Assembly (NCBI RefSeq): GCF_044793635.1 | Contig: NZ_CP084992.1 | Span: 2,108,001 to 2,172,000 of the forward strand | DNA: 64,000 nt | DNA from: Virgibacillus_F necropolis_A | Lineage (GTDB): Bacteria; Bacillota; Bacilli; Bacillales; Amphibacillaceae | Direction: 5' to 3' | Shown: positions 52,458 to 60,688 of the stretch, piece after piece | Layout of the letters: every line of letters starts with the position of its first letter | How positions within the stretch are numbered: position 1 is the first letter of the stretch | Translations under genes and position numbers: made by a program | The notes under the pieces: generated by a model | Database searches by the model: none | Told to the model about the DNA's origin: nothing | The model's input: only the letters and a program-made list of their open reading frames with translations

Positions 52458-53798
52458 GTGAAACACAACGTAAAGAGAAATTTGTCATTATTGCTCGTAG
52501 CATTTGTAATGATGGCAACGGTATTCGTACAACCTTTGGCAACACAGGCAGCAAAGACAGTTGAACTTGAAGCAGAATCAGCAATTTTAGTTGACGCAGA
52601 AACAGGGAAAATCTTATTTGCTAAAGATGCTGATATAGCACTACCACCAGCTAGTATGACTAAAATGATGACCGAATACCTTGTATGGGATGCGATTGAA
52701 AGTGGTCAAATCAGCTGGGATACAAAAACGAAGATCAGTGACTACGCGTATAGTATTTCTGCAAGCCCACTCCTTTCAGGAATTGGATTGCGTCAGGATA
52801 AAGAATATACGGTAAAAGAATTATATGATGCGATGGCGATTATCTCTGATAATGGTACTACAATTGCACTTGCTGAACTAATCGCAGGATCAGAAGGCGA
52901 TTTTGTAAAAATGATGAATAAAAAAGCAGAGGAAATGGGATTACCAGATTATAAATTTGTTAATTCTACAGGCCTACCCAATTCCTTGTTGGGTGAAAAT
53001 GTACCAGAGGGAACAGACCCAAATGCGAATAACTTATTATCCGCAAGATCTGCAGCGTTACTTGCATATAACCTTATTAATGATCATCCAGAAGCATTAA
53101 GTGTATCAAGTCAGATCTCTTTAGACTTCGAAGGCTATAAAAATGTCGAGAATTTAAACTGGATGCTGCCACATAAAGCAACATTCTTACAGCAATTCAA
53201 CTACAAAGGTGTAGATGGTTTAAAAACCGGTCATACAGATATTGCTGGATATTGTTTTACAGGAACAGCAGAACGGAATGGGCAACGTCTTATTTCTGTT
53301 GTAATGAAAACGGATAGTAAAGCAAAGCGTTTTCATGAAACCGCAAAACTTTTCGATTATGGTTTTTCAAATTTCGAAACAAAAGAATTATTTGCTAAAG
53401 GCCATCAAGTAGATGGTCAAGAAGCACTTCCTATTGCCAATGGAAAAGAAGAAACAGTTGAAATTGCTACCAATAAAGCTATTAAAGTACCTGTACAACA
53501 GGGACAAGCAGAGAAATATACACTAAAATATACGATAGACAAAGAAAAGTTAAACAAAGATGGGGAATTAACTGCACCAATCGAAAAAGGGGAAAAGATT
53601 GGCACTGCAGAATTAATCTTTGAAGGCGAAAATGATTTTGGTTATATATTTAACGCAGAATCGAATAAAACAGTTGATATAATAGCACAGGATTCGGTAG
53701 AAAAAGACAATTGGTTTATGCTGATTCTAGGTTCAATTGGCGATTTTTTCAGTAATTTGTTTTCTACAATTGTTGACACTGTTAAAGGTTGGTTCTAA
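52458..53798 (+). CDS. dacA: D-alanyl-D-alanine carboxypeptidase (PBP5)
   Basis: A 446-residue low-molecular-weight penicillin-binding protein. Signal peptide about 1-31 (VQPLATQA). Active-site motifs: SMTK at Ser66-Lys69, SDN (IISDNGTT) and KTG (GLKTGHT). A C-terminal PBP5 beta domain and an amphipathic membrane anchor (FFSNLFSTIVDTVKGWF) follow. It trims the terminal D-Ala of peptidoglycan stem peptides. The GTG at 52458 lies seven bases after GGAGGT; an earlier in-frame GTG overlaps that site. Confidence 0.96.
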   Translation: MKHNVKRNLSLLLVAFVMMATVFVQPLATQAAKTVELEAESAILVDAETGKILFAKDADIALPPASMTKMMTEYLVWDAIESGQISWDTKTKISDYAYSISASPLLSGIGLRQDKEYTVKELYDAMAIISDNGTTIALAELIAGSEGDFVKMMNKKAEEMGLPDYKFVNSTGLPNSLLGENVPEGTDPNANNLLSARSAALLAYNLINDHPEALSVSSQISLDFEGYKNVENLNWMLPHKATFLQQFNYKGVDGLKTGHTDIAGYCFTGTAERNGQRLISVVMKTDSKAKRFHETAKLFDYGFSNFETKELFAKGHQVDGQEALPIANGKEETVEIATNKAIKVPVQQGQAEKYTLKYTIDKEKLNKDGELTAPIEKGEKIGTAELIFEGENDFGYIFNAESNKTVDIIAQDSVEKDNWFMLILGSIGDFFSNLFSTIVDTVKGWF

Positions 53799-53850
53799 GT
53801 AGTATAATAATCTAAACTAAAAAGTTTCAGAAAAATAGGGGGATTTACGA

Positions 53851-54735
53851 ATGACAAATACAGGAACAGAACGTGTAAAACGTGGAATGGCAGAAATGCA
53901 AAAAGGCGGCGTGATCATGGATGTTGTGAACGCTGAACAAGCAAGAATCGCAGAAGAGGCAGGAGCAGTTGCTGTAATGGCGTTAGAACGTGTTCCATCT
54001 GATATCCGCGCTGCAGGAGGAGTAGCCCGTATGGCTGGTCCTGAAATTACAGAACAAGTAATGAATGCAGTATCGATTCCTGTAATGGCAAAGGCTCGTA
54101 TTGGTCATATTGTTGAAGCACGCGTATTGGAATCAATGGGTGTAGACTATATTGACGAGAGTGAAGTATTAACTCCAGCAGATGATGTATTTCATTTAAA
54201 TAAATCAGATTATACGGTTCCGTTTGTTTGTGGATGTCGTAACCTCGGGGAAGCTGCACGTCGAATTGGTGAAGGTGCTTCCATGCTTCGCACAAAAGGT
54301 GAACCTGGTACAGGAAATATTGTCGAAGCAGTTCGTCACATGCGCCAAATTCAATCAGAAATCCGTCAATTATCTGCAATGTCTAAGGATGAAGTTATGA
54401 CATTTGCTAAAAATATCGGTGCTCCATATGAGCTATTACTACAAATCCGCGAAGAAGGTCGCCTGCCAGTTGTTAACTTTGCTGCAGGAGGAGTTGCGAC
54501 GCCTGCTGATGCTGCATTAATGATGCAACTAGGTGCTGATGGAGTATTCGTTGGATCAGGTATCTTTAAGTCAGATAATCCAGCTAAATTTGCAAAAGCT
54601 ATTGTTGAAGCGACAACACATTACACAGATTACAAGCTAATTGCTGAGCTTTCAAAAGGCCTAGGTACTGCTATGAAGGGTATCGAAATGAGCACGTTAG
54701 ATGCATCTGATCGTATGCAAGATCGTAGCGAATAG
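53851..54735 (+). CDS. pdxS: Pyridoxal 5'-phosphate synthase subunit PdxS
   Basis: A 294-residue PdxS, the TIM-barrel synthase that builds PLP from ribose 5-phosphate, glyceraldehyde 3-phosphate and ammonia. Conserved MQKGGVIMDVVNAEQARIAEEAGA, VMAKARIGH (catalytic Lys) and VNFAAGGVATPADAALMMQLGADGVFVGSGIF. It is followed by pdxT after 15 bases; the two form the 12+12 complex. Confidence 0.98.
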   Translation: MTNTGTERVKRGMAEMQKGGVIMDVVNAEQARIAEEAGAVAVMALERVPSDIRAAGGVARMAGPEITEQVMNAVSIPVMAKARIGHIVEARVLESMGVDYIDESEVLTPADDVFHLNKSDYTVPFVCGCRNLGEAARRIGEGASMLRTKGEPGTGNIVEAVRHMRQIQSEIRQLSAMSKDEVMTFAKNIGAPYELLLQIREEGRLPVVNFAAGGVATPADAALMMQLGADGVFVGSGIFKSDNPAKFAKAIVEATTHYTDYKLIAELSKGLGTAMKGIEMSTLDASDRMQDRSE

Positions 54736-54750
54736 AAAGAAGGAATTGGT

Positions 54751-55341
54751 ATGACAACAATTGGTGTACTTGCACTTCAAGGTGCAGTTCGCGAACATAT
54801 TCGTTCTGTCGAAGCATCTGGTGCAAAAGCAATTGAAATTAAACGTACAGAACAACTTGAGCACATCGATGGATTAATACTTCCAGGTGGAGAGAGTACA
54901 ACGATGCGGCGCTTAATTGATAGCTATGGGTTTTTCACAGCACTGCAGGAGTTTGGCAAAAAGGGCAAACCTATTTTTGGTACCTGTGCTGGATTAATCC
55001 TGATGGCTAGTAAAATAGAAGGTCAAGATCATGCTCATTTGAGTTTGATGAACATGAAAGTTGCACGAAACGCATTTGGTCGCCAGGTAGCAAGCTTTGA
55101 ACAGGAACTCGCGATTAAACATGTAGCTGATGATTTTAATGCAGTATTTATTCGGGCACCATATGTGGTCGAAGCAGGGGCAGAAGTAGAAGTTCTGGCA
55201 ACTCATCAGGATCGAATTGTGGCAGCGAAACAAGGTCACTATTTGTGTACTGCATTTCATCCGGAGTTGACCGATGATAACCGTTTTGTAGAATATTTTG
55301 TCAAAATGGTGGAACAATCTGTAGAAACACTTGCATCTTAA
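54751..55341 (+). CDS. pdxT: Pyridoxal 5'-phosphate synthase glutaminase PdxT
   Basis: A 196-residue glutaminase delivering ammonia to PdxS. LPGGESTTMRRL, nucleophile cysteine in FGTCAGLILMA and the His-Glu pair in CTAFHPELTDD complete the triad. It is co-transcribed with pdxS. Confidence 0.98.
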   Translation: MTTIGVLALQGAVREHIRSVEASGAKAIEIKRTEQLEHIDGLILPGGESTTMRRLIDSYGFFTALQEFGKKGKPIFGTCAGLILMASKIEGQDHAHLSLMNMKVARNAFGRQVASFEQELAIKHVADDFNAVFIRAPYVVEAGAEVEVLATHQDRIVAAKQGHYLCTAFHPELTDDNRFVEYFVKMVEQSVETLAS

Positions 55342-55359
55342 TAAAAAGTTATGTATGAT
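55331..55359 (+). promoter_or_regulatory. Probable serS promoter overlapping the end of pdxT
   Basis: -35 TTGCAT (55331-55336), 17-base spacer, -10 TATGAT (55354-55359), just upstream of the T-box leader. Confidence 0.55.
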
Positions 55360-55369
55360 ATATCATAAT

Positions 55370-55608
55370 AATTTAAACAGTAATGCAAGGAAATAGTAAC
55401 AGTGGAGCTTTCTGAAGAGAGTCGATGGTTGGTGTAAATCGATGTTAGTTACCTGCGAATCCATCCTTAAACTGGTTTACTGAACACTAAGTAGGTGAAC
55501 CCGGGTTAAAACCGTTAACATTTTCGAGCCGGAAGAGTTGATCTCTTCAATCAGGGTGGCATCGCGGGAATTATACTCTCGTCCCTATTTTTGGGACGGG
55601 AGTTTTTT
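55370..55608 (+). ncRNA. T-box leader of serS (serine)
   Basis: Long leader with the T-box core AGGGTGGCATCGCG at about 55552-55565 and a terminator ACTCTCGTCCC / GGGACGGGAGT plus T6 (55575-55608). In the stem I specifier position the sequence is GAA-TCC-A, with TCC (Ser) at 55460-55462. Uncharged tRNA-Ser should stabilise the antiterminator and turn serS on. Confidence 0.9.
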
Positions 55609-55747
55609 GTGATTTTAAAGGGGGATGCTGTGGGGGAGTGTATCGGCCGATATATTTTATAATTGGCGGATAAATGCTTATCCCAAGGCAATGAATCCAA
55701 TTTATGCAACACAACACTTTATCAATTTTTAAGGAGGAGTTCAAACC

Positions 55748-57022
55748 ATGTTAGACATGAAGTATTTACGTACTAATTTTGAAGAAGTAAAAACGAAACT
55801 TGCACATCGCGGGGAAGATTTATCTGAACTAGATAGGTTTGAGGAACTTGATGCCCGTCGCAGAGAACTAATCGCTGAAACAGAAACATTAAAAGCGAAA
55901 CGCAACGAAGCATCTAAGCAAATTTCTGTTTTAAAAAAAGAGAAAAAGGATGCAGAACCAGCAATTAAAGAAATGCGTGAAGTTGGGGATCAAATCAAGG
56001 TTCTGGATACGGAATTAAAAGAAATTGAAGTGAAATTGGAAACAATGTTACTATCTATCCCAAACCTTCCTCATGAGAGCGTACCAATCGGAGAAGATGA
56101 GGATGAAAATGTGTTGGCACGTGCGTGGGGTGATGTCCCAAGCTTTCCATTTGAAGCACAGCCTCACTGGGATGTTGCGACTAATTTAGAGATTTTGGAC
56201 TTTGAAGGTGCAGCAAAGGTTACAGGAAGTCGTTTTGTTTTTTATAAAGGACTTGGAGCTCGTTTAGAGCGTGCATTATTAAACTTTATGATGGATTTAC
56301 ATGCAGATGAGCATGGATATGAAGAAATGCTACCTCCATATATGGTAAATCGCACAAGCATGACTGGTACTGGGCAACTACCAAAGTTTGAAGAGGATGC
56401 CTTTAAAATTGCTGATTGGGATTATTTCCTAGTGCCAACTGCAGAGGTTCCTGTAACAAATTATCATCGTGATGATATTTTACGTAATGATGATTTACCA
56501 AAAAAATACGTGGCATTTAGTGCATCTTTCCGTTCTGAAGCGGGATCTGCTGGAAGAGATACACGTGGATTAATTCGCCAGCATCAATTCAACAAAGTAG
56601 AACTGGTTCATTTTGTGAAACCAGAAGAGTCATATGATGTGTTAGAAGAGTTAACAGGGCATGCTGAGAAGGTTTTACAGCTGTTGAAATTACCTTATCG
56701 TGTAATGAGCATGTGTACGGGTGATTTAGGCTTCACTGCTGCTAAAAAGTATGATATTGAGGTATGGATTCCAAGCCAAGATACCTACCGTGAGATTTCT
56801 TCTTGCTCTAACTTTGAAGATTTCCAGGCAAGACGTGCAGGTATTCGTTTTAGACGTGAAGAAAAGGGTAAACCAGAATTCGTTCATACTTTGAATGGAT
56901 CTGGACTCGCAATTGGCCGTACGGTTGCAGCAATCTTGGAAAACTATCAGCAAGAAGATGGCACTGTAGCAGTGCCTGAAGTGTTACGTCCTTATATGGG
57001 TGGGAAAGATGTAATTAAATAA
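55748..57022 (+). CDS. serS: Seryl-tRNA synthetase
   Basis: A 424-residue class II synthetase. The N-terminal long antiparallel coiled coil (about 30-105) binds the tRNA-Ser variable arm. Class II motifs: FRSEAGSAGRDTRGLIRQHQF (motif 2) and NGSGLAIGRTVAAILENYQ (motif 3). AAGGAGGAG precedes the ATG. It is under a serine T-box and is next to a tRNA-Ser gene. Confidence 0.98.
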   Translation: MLDMKYLRTNFEEVKTKLAHRGEDLSELDRFEELDARRRELIAETETLKAKRNEASKQISVLKKEKKDAEPAIKEMREVGDQIKVLDTELKEIEVKLETMLLSIPNLPHESVPIGEDEDENVLARAWGDVPSFPFEAQPHWDVATNLEILDFEGAAKVTGSRFVFYKGLGARLERALLNFMMDLHADEHGYEEMLPPYMVNRTSMTGTGQLPKFEEDAFKIADWDYFLVPTAEVPVTNYHRDDILRNDDLPKKYVAFSASFRSEAGSAGRDTRGLIRQHQFNKVELVHFVKPEESYDVLEELTGHAEKVLQLLKLPYRVMSMCTGDLGFTAAKKYDIEVWIPSQDTYREISSCSNFEDFQARRAGIRFRREEKGKPEFVHTLNGSGLAIGRTVAAILENYQQEDGTVAVPEVLRPYMGGKDVIK

Positions 57023-57031
57023 ACTATACTA

Positions 57032-57069
57032 AAAACCTAGGTCCCTATATTGTGGTACCTAGGTTTTAT
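57032..57069 (+). terminator. Terminator after serS
   Basis: Perfect 11-bp arms AAAACCTAGGT / ACCTAGGTTTT with a 14-base loop. Confidence 0.85.
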
Positions 57070-57135
57070 ATATATTTCAACCACTTCTTTATTTCATTTG
57101 GCAAATAAATTTATTAAAAAATCTTCCACAGATAA

Positions 57136-57164
57136 TTGACAAGCTATTTTTACCATGATATATT
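57136..57164 (+). promoter_or_regulatory. tRNA-Ser promoter
   Basis: -35 TTGACA (57136-57141), 17-base spacer, -10 TATATT (57159-57164), 17 bases before the mature tRNA. Confidence 0.8.
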
Positions 57165-57180
57165 AGTACTTGTCGATTAC

Positions 57181-57273
57181 GGAGGTATACCCAAGTCTGG
57201 CTGAAGGGATCGGTCTTGAAAACCGACAGGCGGGTCAAACCGCGCGGGGGTTCGAATCCCTCTACCTCCTCCA
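57181..57273 (+). tRNA. tRNA-Ser (anticodon UGA)
   Basis: A 93-base class II tRNA with a long variable arm. Acceptor GGAGGTA pairs with TACCTCC; the anticodon loop CTTGAAA carries TGA at 57217-57219; the T arm GGGGG-TTCGAAT-CCCTC is intact; CCA is encoded. The discriminator base (57270) reads T, whereas G is usual for bacterial tRNA-Ser. Confidence 0.95.
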
Positions 57274-57307
57274 TTTATTAAATAAGTGAATAGATATATA
57301 CATACTT

Positions 57308-57340
57308 AAAACCGTTACTAATTTGTAGCGGTTTTATTTT
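57308..57340 (+). terminator. Terminator after tRNA-Ser
   Basis: AAACCGTTAC pairs with GTAGCGGTTT (one wobble), followed by TATTTTTTT. Confidence 0.85.
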
Positions 57341-57348
57341 TTTACTAC

Positions 57349-57377
57349 TTGACATTGGGATTACGTGGAAGTATAGT
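57349..57377 (+). promoter_or_regulatory. Promoter of the proline T-box transcript
   Basis: -35 TTGACA (57349-57354), 17-base spacer, -10 TATAGT (57372-57377). Confidence 0.75.
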
Positions 57378-57394
57378 ATTCTAAATCGCATAAC

Positions 57395-57636
57395 TATAAA
57401 AAACAATGAACAGGCCAAGTAAATGATTGTCTACACTGAAGAGAGTGGAATTCATCGGCTGAAAAATTCCATCGTTGTAGCATTATTGAATCCTACCTGG
57501 AAGTCGTTAGATAAAAGCTAACCGCAGCTTATTCTGCGTTATCAATGTAAAGTGGGCAGTAATTTGCCAACTAAGGTGGTACCGCGGATATAAACCCCAA
57601 TCCGTCCTTTTTGTGAAGGACAGATTGGGGTTTTTT
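57395..57636 (+). ncRNA. T-box leader (proline)
   Basis: T-box core AAGGTGGTACCGCGG at 57573-57587 and terminator arms AACCCCAATCCGTCC / GGACAGATTGGGGTT with T6 (57593-57636). In the specifier region the sequence is GAAT-CCT-A, so CCT (Pro) at 57492-57494 is the likely specifier. This fits the downstream gene, the last step of proline synthesis. Confidence 0.88.
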
Positions 57637-57657
57637 GATTATAAAGGAGGTAAAACC

Positions 57658-58476
57658 ATGTTGAATAAAATTTCATTTGTCGGCGCAGGGTCAATGGCGG
57701 AGTCTATTATTGCTGGAATTGTAAATGAAAGGCACCTGCATCCAGAACAAATTTTTGTTACGAATAAAGACAACGAAGAAAGGTTGAAACGTTTAAAAGA
57801 ACGTTATCAGGTGCAATGTACAACAGATCGTCAAGCAGCAATAACAGATGCAGATATGATTGTTTTATCAATGAAACCATATGATTTAAATGATGCTGTT
57901 GAAGCAATTAAGGCACATATCAAACCAAATCAAGTAATTGTTTCTGTGTTAGCCGGTGTATCAATTGCATCTATTTCCACTATTGTTGGAGATGGAGTAC
58001 CAGTCGTTCGTACGATGCCGAATACATCTGCGTCAATCGGTTACTCTGCAACGGCTATCGCAAGGGACATTACGGTAACCGATGAACAGTTAGATGAAAT
58101 TGTTTCACTTTTTAACACGATTGGAACAACTACAATTATAGATGAAAAAGATATGCATACAGTGACAGGACTTTCCGGAAGTGGACCAGCGTATATCTAT
58201 TATTTAGCGGAAGCTATGGAAGAAGTTGCAGTTCAGACTGGATTAGATAAAGAAACCGCACAGGAATTGATCATGCAGACGATAACTGGTGCAGGAGAAA
58301 TGTTGAAGCGTTCTGGTGATTCAGCAGAGGTTTTACGTAAAAAAATTACAAGTCCAAACGGTACAACCCAAGCTGGGCTTGAAACGTTGGATGAGTTAAA
58401 TTTTCAAAAGGCAATTAAGGAGTGTGTGAAAAGTGCACGCGAACGTTCTATTGCGTTAGGGGAAAAAAATAAGTAA
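57658..58476 (+). CDS. proI: Pyrroline-5-carboxylate reductase
   Basis: A 272-residue enzyme reducing pyrroline-5-carboxylate to proline. NADP-binding SFVGAGSMAESIIAG begins at residue 5; the C-terminal signature SPNGTTQAGLETLDE and GLSGSGPAYIYYLAEAM are typical. AAAGGAGG precedes the ATG at 57658. The symbol proI is used because B. subtilis proI is also T-box controlled; proC-type naming would be equally fair. It belongs to anabolic rather than osmotic proline synthesis, judging from the T-box. Confidence 0.92.
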   Translation: MLNKISFVGAGSMAESIIAGIVNERHLHPEQIFVTNKDNEERLKRLKERYQVQCTTDRQAAITDADMIVLSMKPYDLNDAVEAIKAHIKPNQVIVSVLAGVSIASISTIVGDGVPVVRTMPNTSASIGYSATAIARDITVTDEQLDEIVSLFNTIGTTTIIDEKDMHTVTGLSGSGPAYIYYLAEAMEEVAVQTGLDKETAQELIMQTITGAGEMLKRSGDSAEVLRKKITSPNGTTQAGLETLDELNFQKAIKECVKSARERSIALGEKNK

Positions 58477-58482
58477 ATTAAA

Positions 58483-58520
58483 AGAGGTAGTTCATTTTGA
58501 CTAGTGAATGAACTACCTCT
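58483..58520. terminator. Bidirectional terminator between proI and dck
   Basis: Perfect 14-bp arms AGAGGTAGTTCATT / AATGAACTACCTCT with a 10-base loop, between two converging genes. Confidence 0.88.
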
Positions 58521-58525
58521 AACTT

Positions 58526-59212
58526 TTATTTTCTTACCAGTTCTCTTGTTTTCCATTTTCTTGATTGTTGAATAAAATGGCCAACTTTTTCCAGAATTGG
58601 TTCGATGGATTCTTCTTTTTTCATTAAATCGTAATCTGAAATTTTGATTCGCAGTATCGGACAAGAATTAAAATTGTTAATCCAATTTTCATATCGTGTA
58701 TACATTTCTTCCCAATAGCTTAATGGGGTGTTCTTCTCCATCTCACGGCCGCGGACCTTGATGCGATCCAATACTTCATCAAGTGTACCCTCTAAATAAA
58801 TCAATAGATCCGGATGTGGGAAGTACGGTGTCATCACCATTGCTTCAAAAAGATTGGTGTATGTCTCATAGTCGATTTTTGACATTGTTCCATTTTCATA
58901 ATGCATTTTTGCAAAAATGCCTGTGTCCTCATAAATAGAACGGTCTTGGATGAACCCGCCGCCATATTCAAATATTTTCTTTTGTTCTTTGAATCGTTCT
59001 GCTAGGAAATACACCTGAAGATGAAAGCTCCATCGTTCAAAGTCATCATAAAATTTTCCCAAATAAGGATTTGATTCAACTTTTTCAAGTGATGTTTTAA
59101 ATTGTAGTGCATTTGCTAGTGCATTTGTCATCGTTGATTTACCTACACCAACCGTTCCGGCAATAGTAATGATACTATCGTTCGGAATATGATACTTCTC
59201 ACGTAAATTCAT
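58526..59212 (-). CDS. dck: Deoxyadenosine/deoxycytidine kinase
   Basis: A 228-residue deoxynucleoside kinase. P-loop GTVGVGKST at about 19-27; DRSIYEDTGIFAK carries the DRS motif that contacts the substrate and the ERS/DRS base; the lid RIKVRGREME is present. It salvages deoxyadenosine and deoxycytidine. It lies 13 bases after dgk, forming a two-gene unit conserved next to serS/tRNA-Ser in Bacilli. Confidence 0.92.
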   Translation of the reverse strand: MNLREKYHIPNDSIITIAGTVGVGKSTMTNALANALQFKTSLEKVESNPYLGKFYDDFERWSFHLQVYFLAERFKEQKKIFEYGGGFIQDRSIYEDTGIFAKMHYENGTMSKIDYETYTNLFEAMVMTPYFPHPDLLIYLEGTLDEVLDRIKVRGREMEKNTPLSYWEEMYTRYENWINNFNSCPILRIKISDYDLMKKEESIEPILEKVGHFIQQSRKWKTRELVRK

Positions 59213-59225
59213 TATTTTGTCCCCT

Positions 59226-59873
59226 TTATCGTTGCACTGTTGCTTTATGATTGTTTAAATGGCTTTCCACTTGTTTGATGATCGTATTTAAATCTTCCTG
59301 CTGCTTCACAAAATCCATTTCGTCACCATTGATTCGGATGACAGGGATATCAGGATGCAATGCCTCAAACTGATTCATATAATCCTCGTAATCGCTTGCT
59401 AACTGTGCCAGGTAGGAAGGCTTAATATTCTGCTCAATTTCACGTCCGCGTTGTTTGATCCGTGAAAGAACTGTATCAAGGCTTGCATGTAAATAAATCA
59501 TCATGTTTGGAACTGGCATATCTTTTGTTAAAATATGATAGATTTGCTCGTATTTTTCAAATTTATCCTGTTGTAATGTACGTTTTGCAAAAATCATGTT
59601 TTTGGATATATGATAATCGGCAATAACCGCTTTATGTTCATGTAAGTATTTTTTTTCGATGTCTTCTAATTGTTTAAATCGATTGCATAAAAAGAACATC
59701 TCTGTTTGAAAACTCCACTCGTCAATGTCATCGTAGAATTTTCCTAAAAAAGGATTTTCTTCCACAATTTCTTTTAATAAATGGAAATCAAAATGGACAG
59801 ATAATTTCTTTGCTAAGGATGTTTTCCCAATGCCAATTGGTCCTTCTATGGCAATGAACGGAACCTCTGCCAT
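59226..59873 (-). CDS. dgk: Deoxyguanosine kinase
   Basis: A 215-residue kinase paralogous to Dck. P-loop GPIGIGKTS at about 10-18; ADYHISKNMIFAKRTL corresponds to the DRS region; the lid RIKQRGREIEQ follows. By order it is dgk (YaaG). The ATG at 59873 has GGGGGA upstream; six extra in-frame codons precede it without support. Confidence 0.92.
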   Translation of the reverse strand: MAEVPFIAIEGPIGIGKTSLAKKLSVHFDFHLLKEIVEENPFLGKFYDDIDEWSFQTEMFFLCNRFKQLEDIEKKYLHEHKAVIADYHISKNMIFAKRTLQQDKFEKYEQIYHILTKDMPVPNMMIYLHASLDTVLSRIKQRGREIEQNIKPSYLAQLASDYEDYMNQFEALHPDIPVIRINGDEMDFVKQQEDLNTIIKQVESHLNNHKATVQR

Positions 59874-59963
59874 GTGTATTCCCCCATTCAATGTCTAGAT
59901 TATCGACAGATGTACTTTATTTTATCATAACCTAGTAGTCTAATCCATATAGATAGAAGAGTC

Positions 59964-59992
59964 TTTTCATCCTGGTAAAAATTTTGTATAAT
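59964..59992 (+). promoter_or_regulatory. Probable tRNA-Arg promoter
   Basis: -10 TATAAT at 59987-59992, with a weak -35 TTTTCA at 59964-59969 and a 17-base spacer, 22 bases before the tRNA. Confidence 0.55.
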
Positions 59993-60014
59993 AGAGAATG
60001 CACGTTAAAATTAT

Positions 60015-60087
60015 GCCCCCGTAGCTCAGGGGATAGAGCATTAGTTTCCTAAACTATGTGTCGCAGGTTCGAATCCTGCCGGGGGCA
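60015..60087 (+). tRNA. tRNA-Arg (anticodon CCU)
   Basis: A 73-base tRNA. Acceptor GCCCCCG / CGGGGGC; D arm GCTC...GAGC; anticodon loop TTCCTAA with CCT at 60048-60050; T arm GCAGG-TTCGAAT-CCTGC. CCA is not encoded (CTT follows the discriminator A). The first pair of the anticodon stem is T-T. Confidence 0.93.
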
Positions 60088-60129
60088 CTTTTATTACTTT
60101 CCTTCAAAAAACTCATTAGCTGGAACTGG

Positions 60130-60308
60130 CGGTCATACGATCCGCTATTTCTATTAAAACAGTGATTTTGAGCAGGTATACGGCCATACGATCCCCTATT
60201 TAACATATATCAAAGTAAAATAGGGGTATTCATTCCAAATAGGGACCCTGGTGTCCGTTTAACACCGTAATATTGATTGTTTTCTATAAATAAGGTATCT
60301 GGTGTCCG
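60130..60308. repeat. Symmetric array of four 21-base repeats
   Basis: Four related 21-base units at 60130-60150 and 60181-60201 (minus orientation) and 60237-60257 and 60288-60308 (plus). Each begins AAATA and ends CCG in its own orientation, sharing AAATAgsGgayCktrTGdCC. Within each pair the units are exactly 51 bases apart with 30-base spacers. A fifth, degenerate AAATAGGGG unit at 60218 overlaps the third. No coding frame is visible. Family unknown to me. Confidence 0.75.
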
Positions 60309-60378
60309 CGAAAATTGGAGTACGAGTTATACTGCAATTTTAATGGATATTAAACCGAAAATACTACTATACCAGCAA

Positions 60379-60415
60379 AAAATGACCATCAAATTAACAA
60401 ATTGATGGTCATTTT
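60379..60415. terminator. Orphan bidirectional terminator
   Basis: Perfect 14-bp arms AAAATGACCATCAA / TTGATGGTCATTTT. The nearest genes are tRNA-Arg, 290 bases upstream, and acsA, 270 bases downstream. It may end the tRNA transcript together with the repeat array. Confidence 0.8.
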
Positions 60416-60650
60416 ACTTTACAATTTTAATGGTTGCATTTCTTTCGAATTCATTTCCCAAATAAAACCTTAAAAAACTTCCACATCTACTTTTGCACGT
60501 TCTCCGGTTATTTATATATTTACCTCAGGCTGTTTTGCGATGTTTAGCATTTTTCACATTATTCTATGTTAATTACTTTAAAAATCGGACGTGATGTTCT
60601 AAAATAGTAAATAGTTACCTAAATAGTTTAATTATTTTTAATTGCATGTT
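60416..60650. other. AT-rich region upstream of acsA
   Basis: No gene or clear repeat seen. It must hold the acsA promoter; TAAAAT at 60599-60604 could be a -10 box, but no convincing -35 is at the right distance. Confidence 0.35.
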
Positions 60651-60664
60651 TGTAATCGGTTTCA
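60651..60664 (+). promoter_or_regulatory. cre site (CcpA operator) before acsA
   Basis: TGTAATCGGTTTCA matches the cre consensus TGWAARCGNTTNCW at all but one defined position. It lies 25 bases upstream of the acsA start, where CcpA would block transcription in the presence of glucose. Confidence 0.7.
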
Positions 60665-60688
60665 AAAAAAGATGATGAGGTGATTTGG

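Noticed and set aside
55486..55510. CCCGGG palindrome in the serS leader
   Set aside because: Part of the T-box structure, not a separate site.
57089..57274. Minus-strand frame over tRNA-Ser
   Set aside because: Overlaps the tRNA completely; typical false ORF over tRNA genes.
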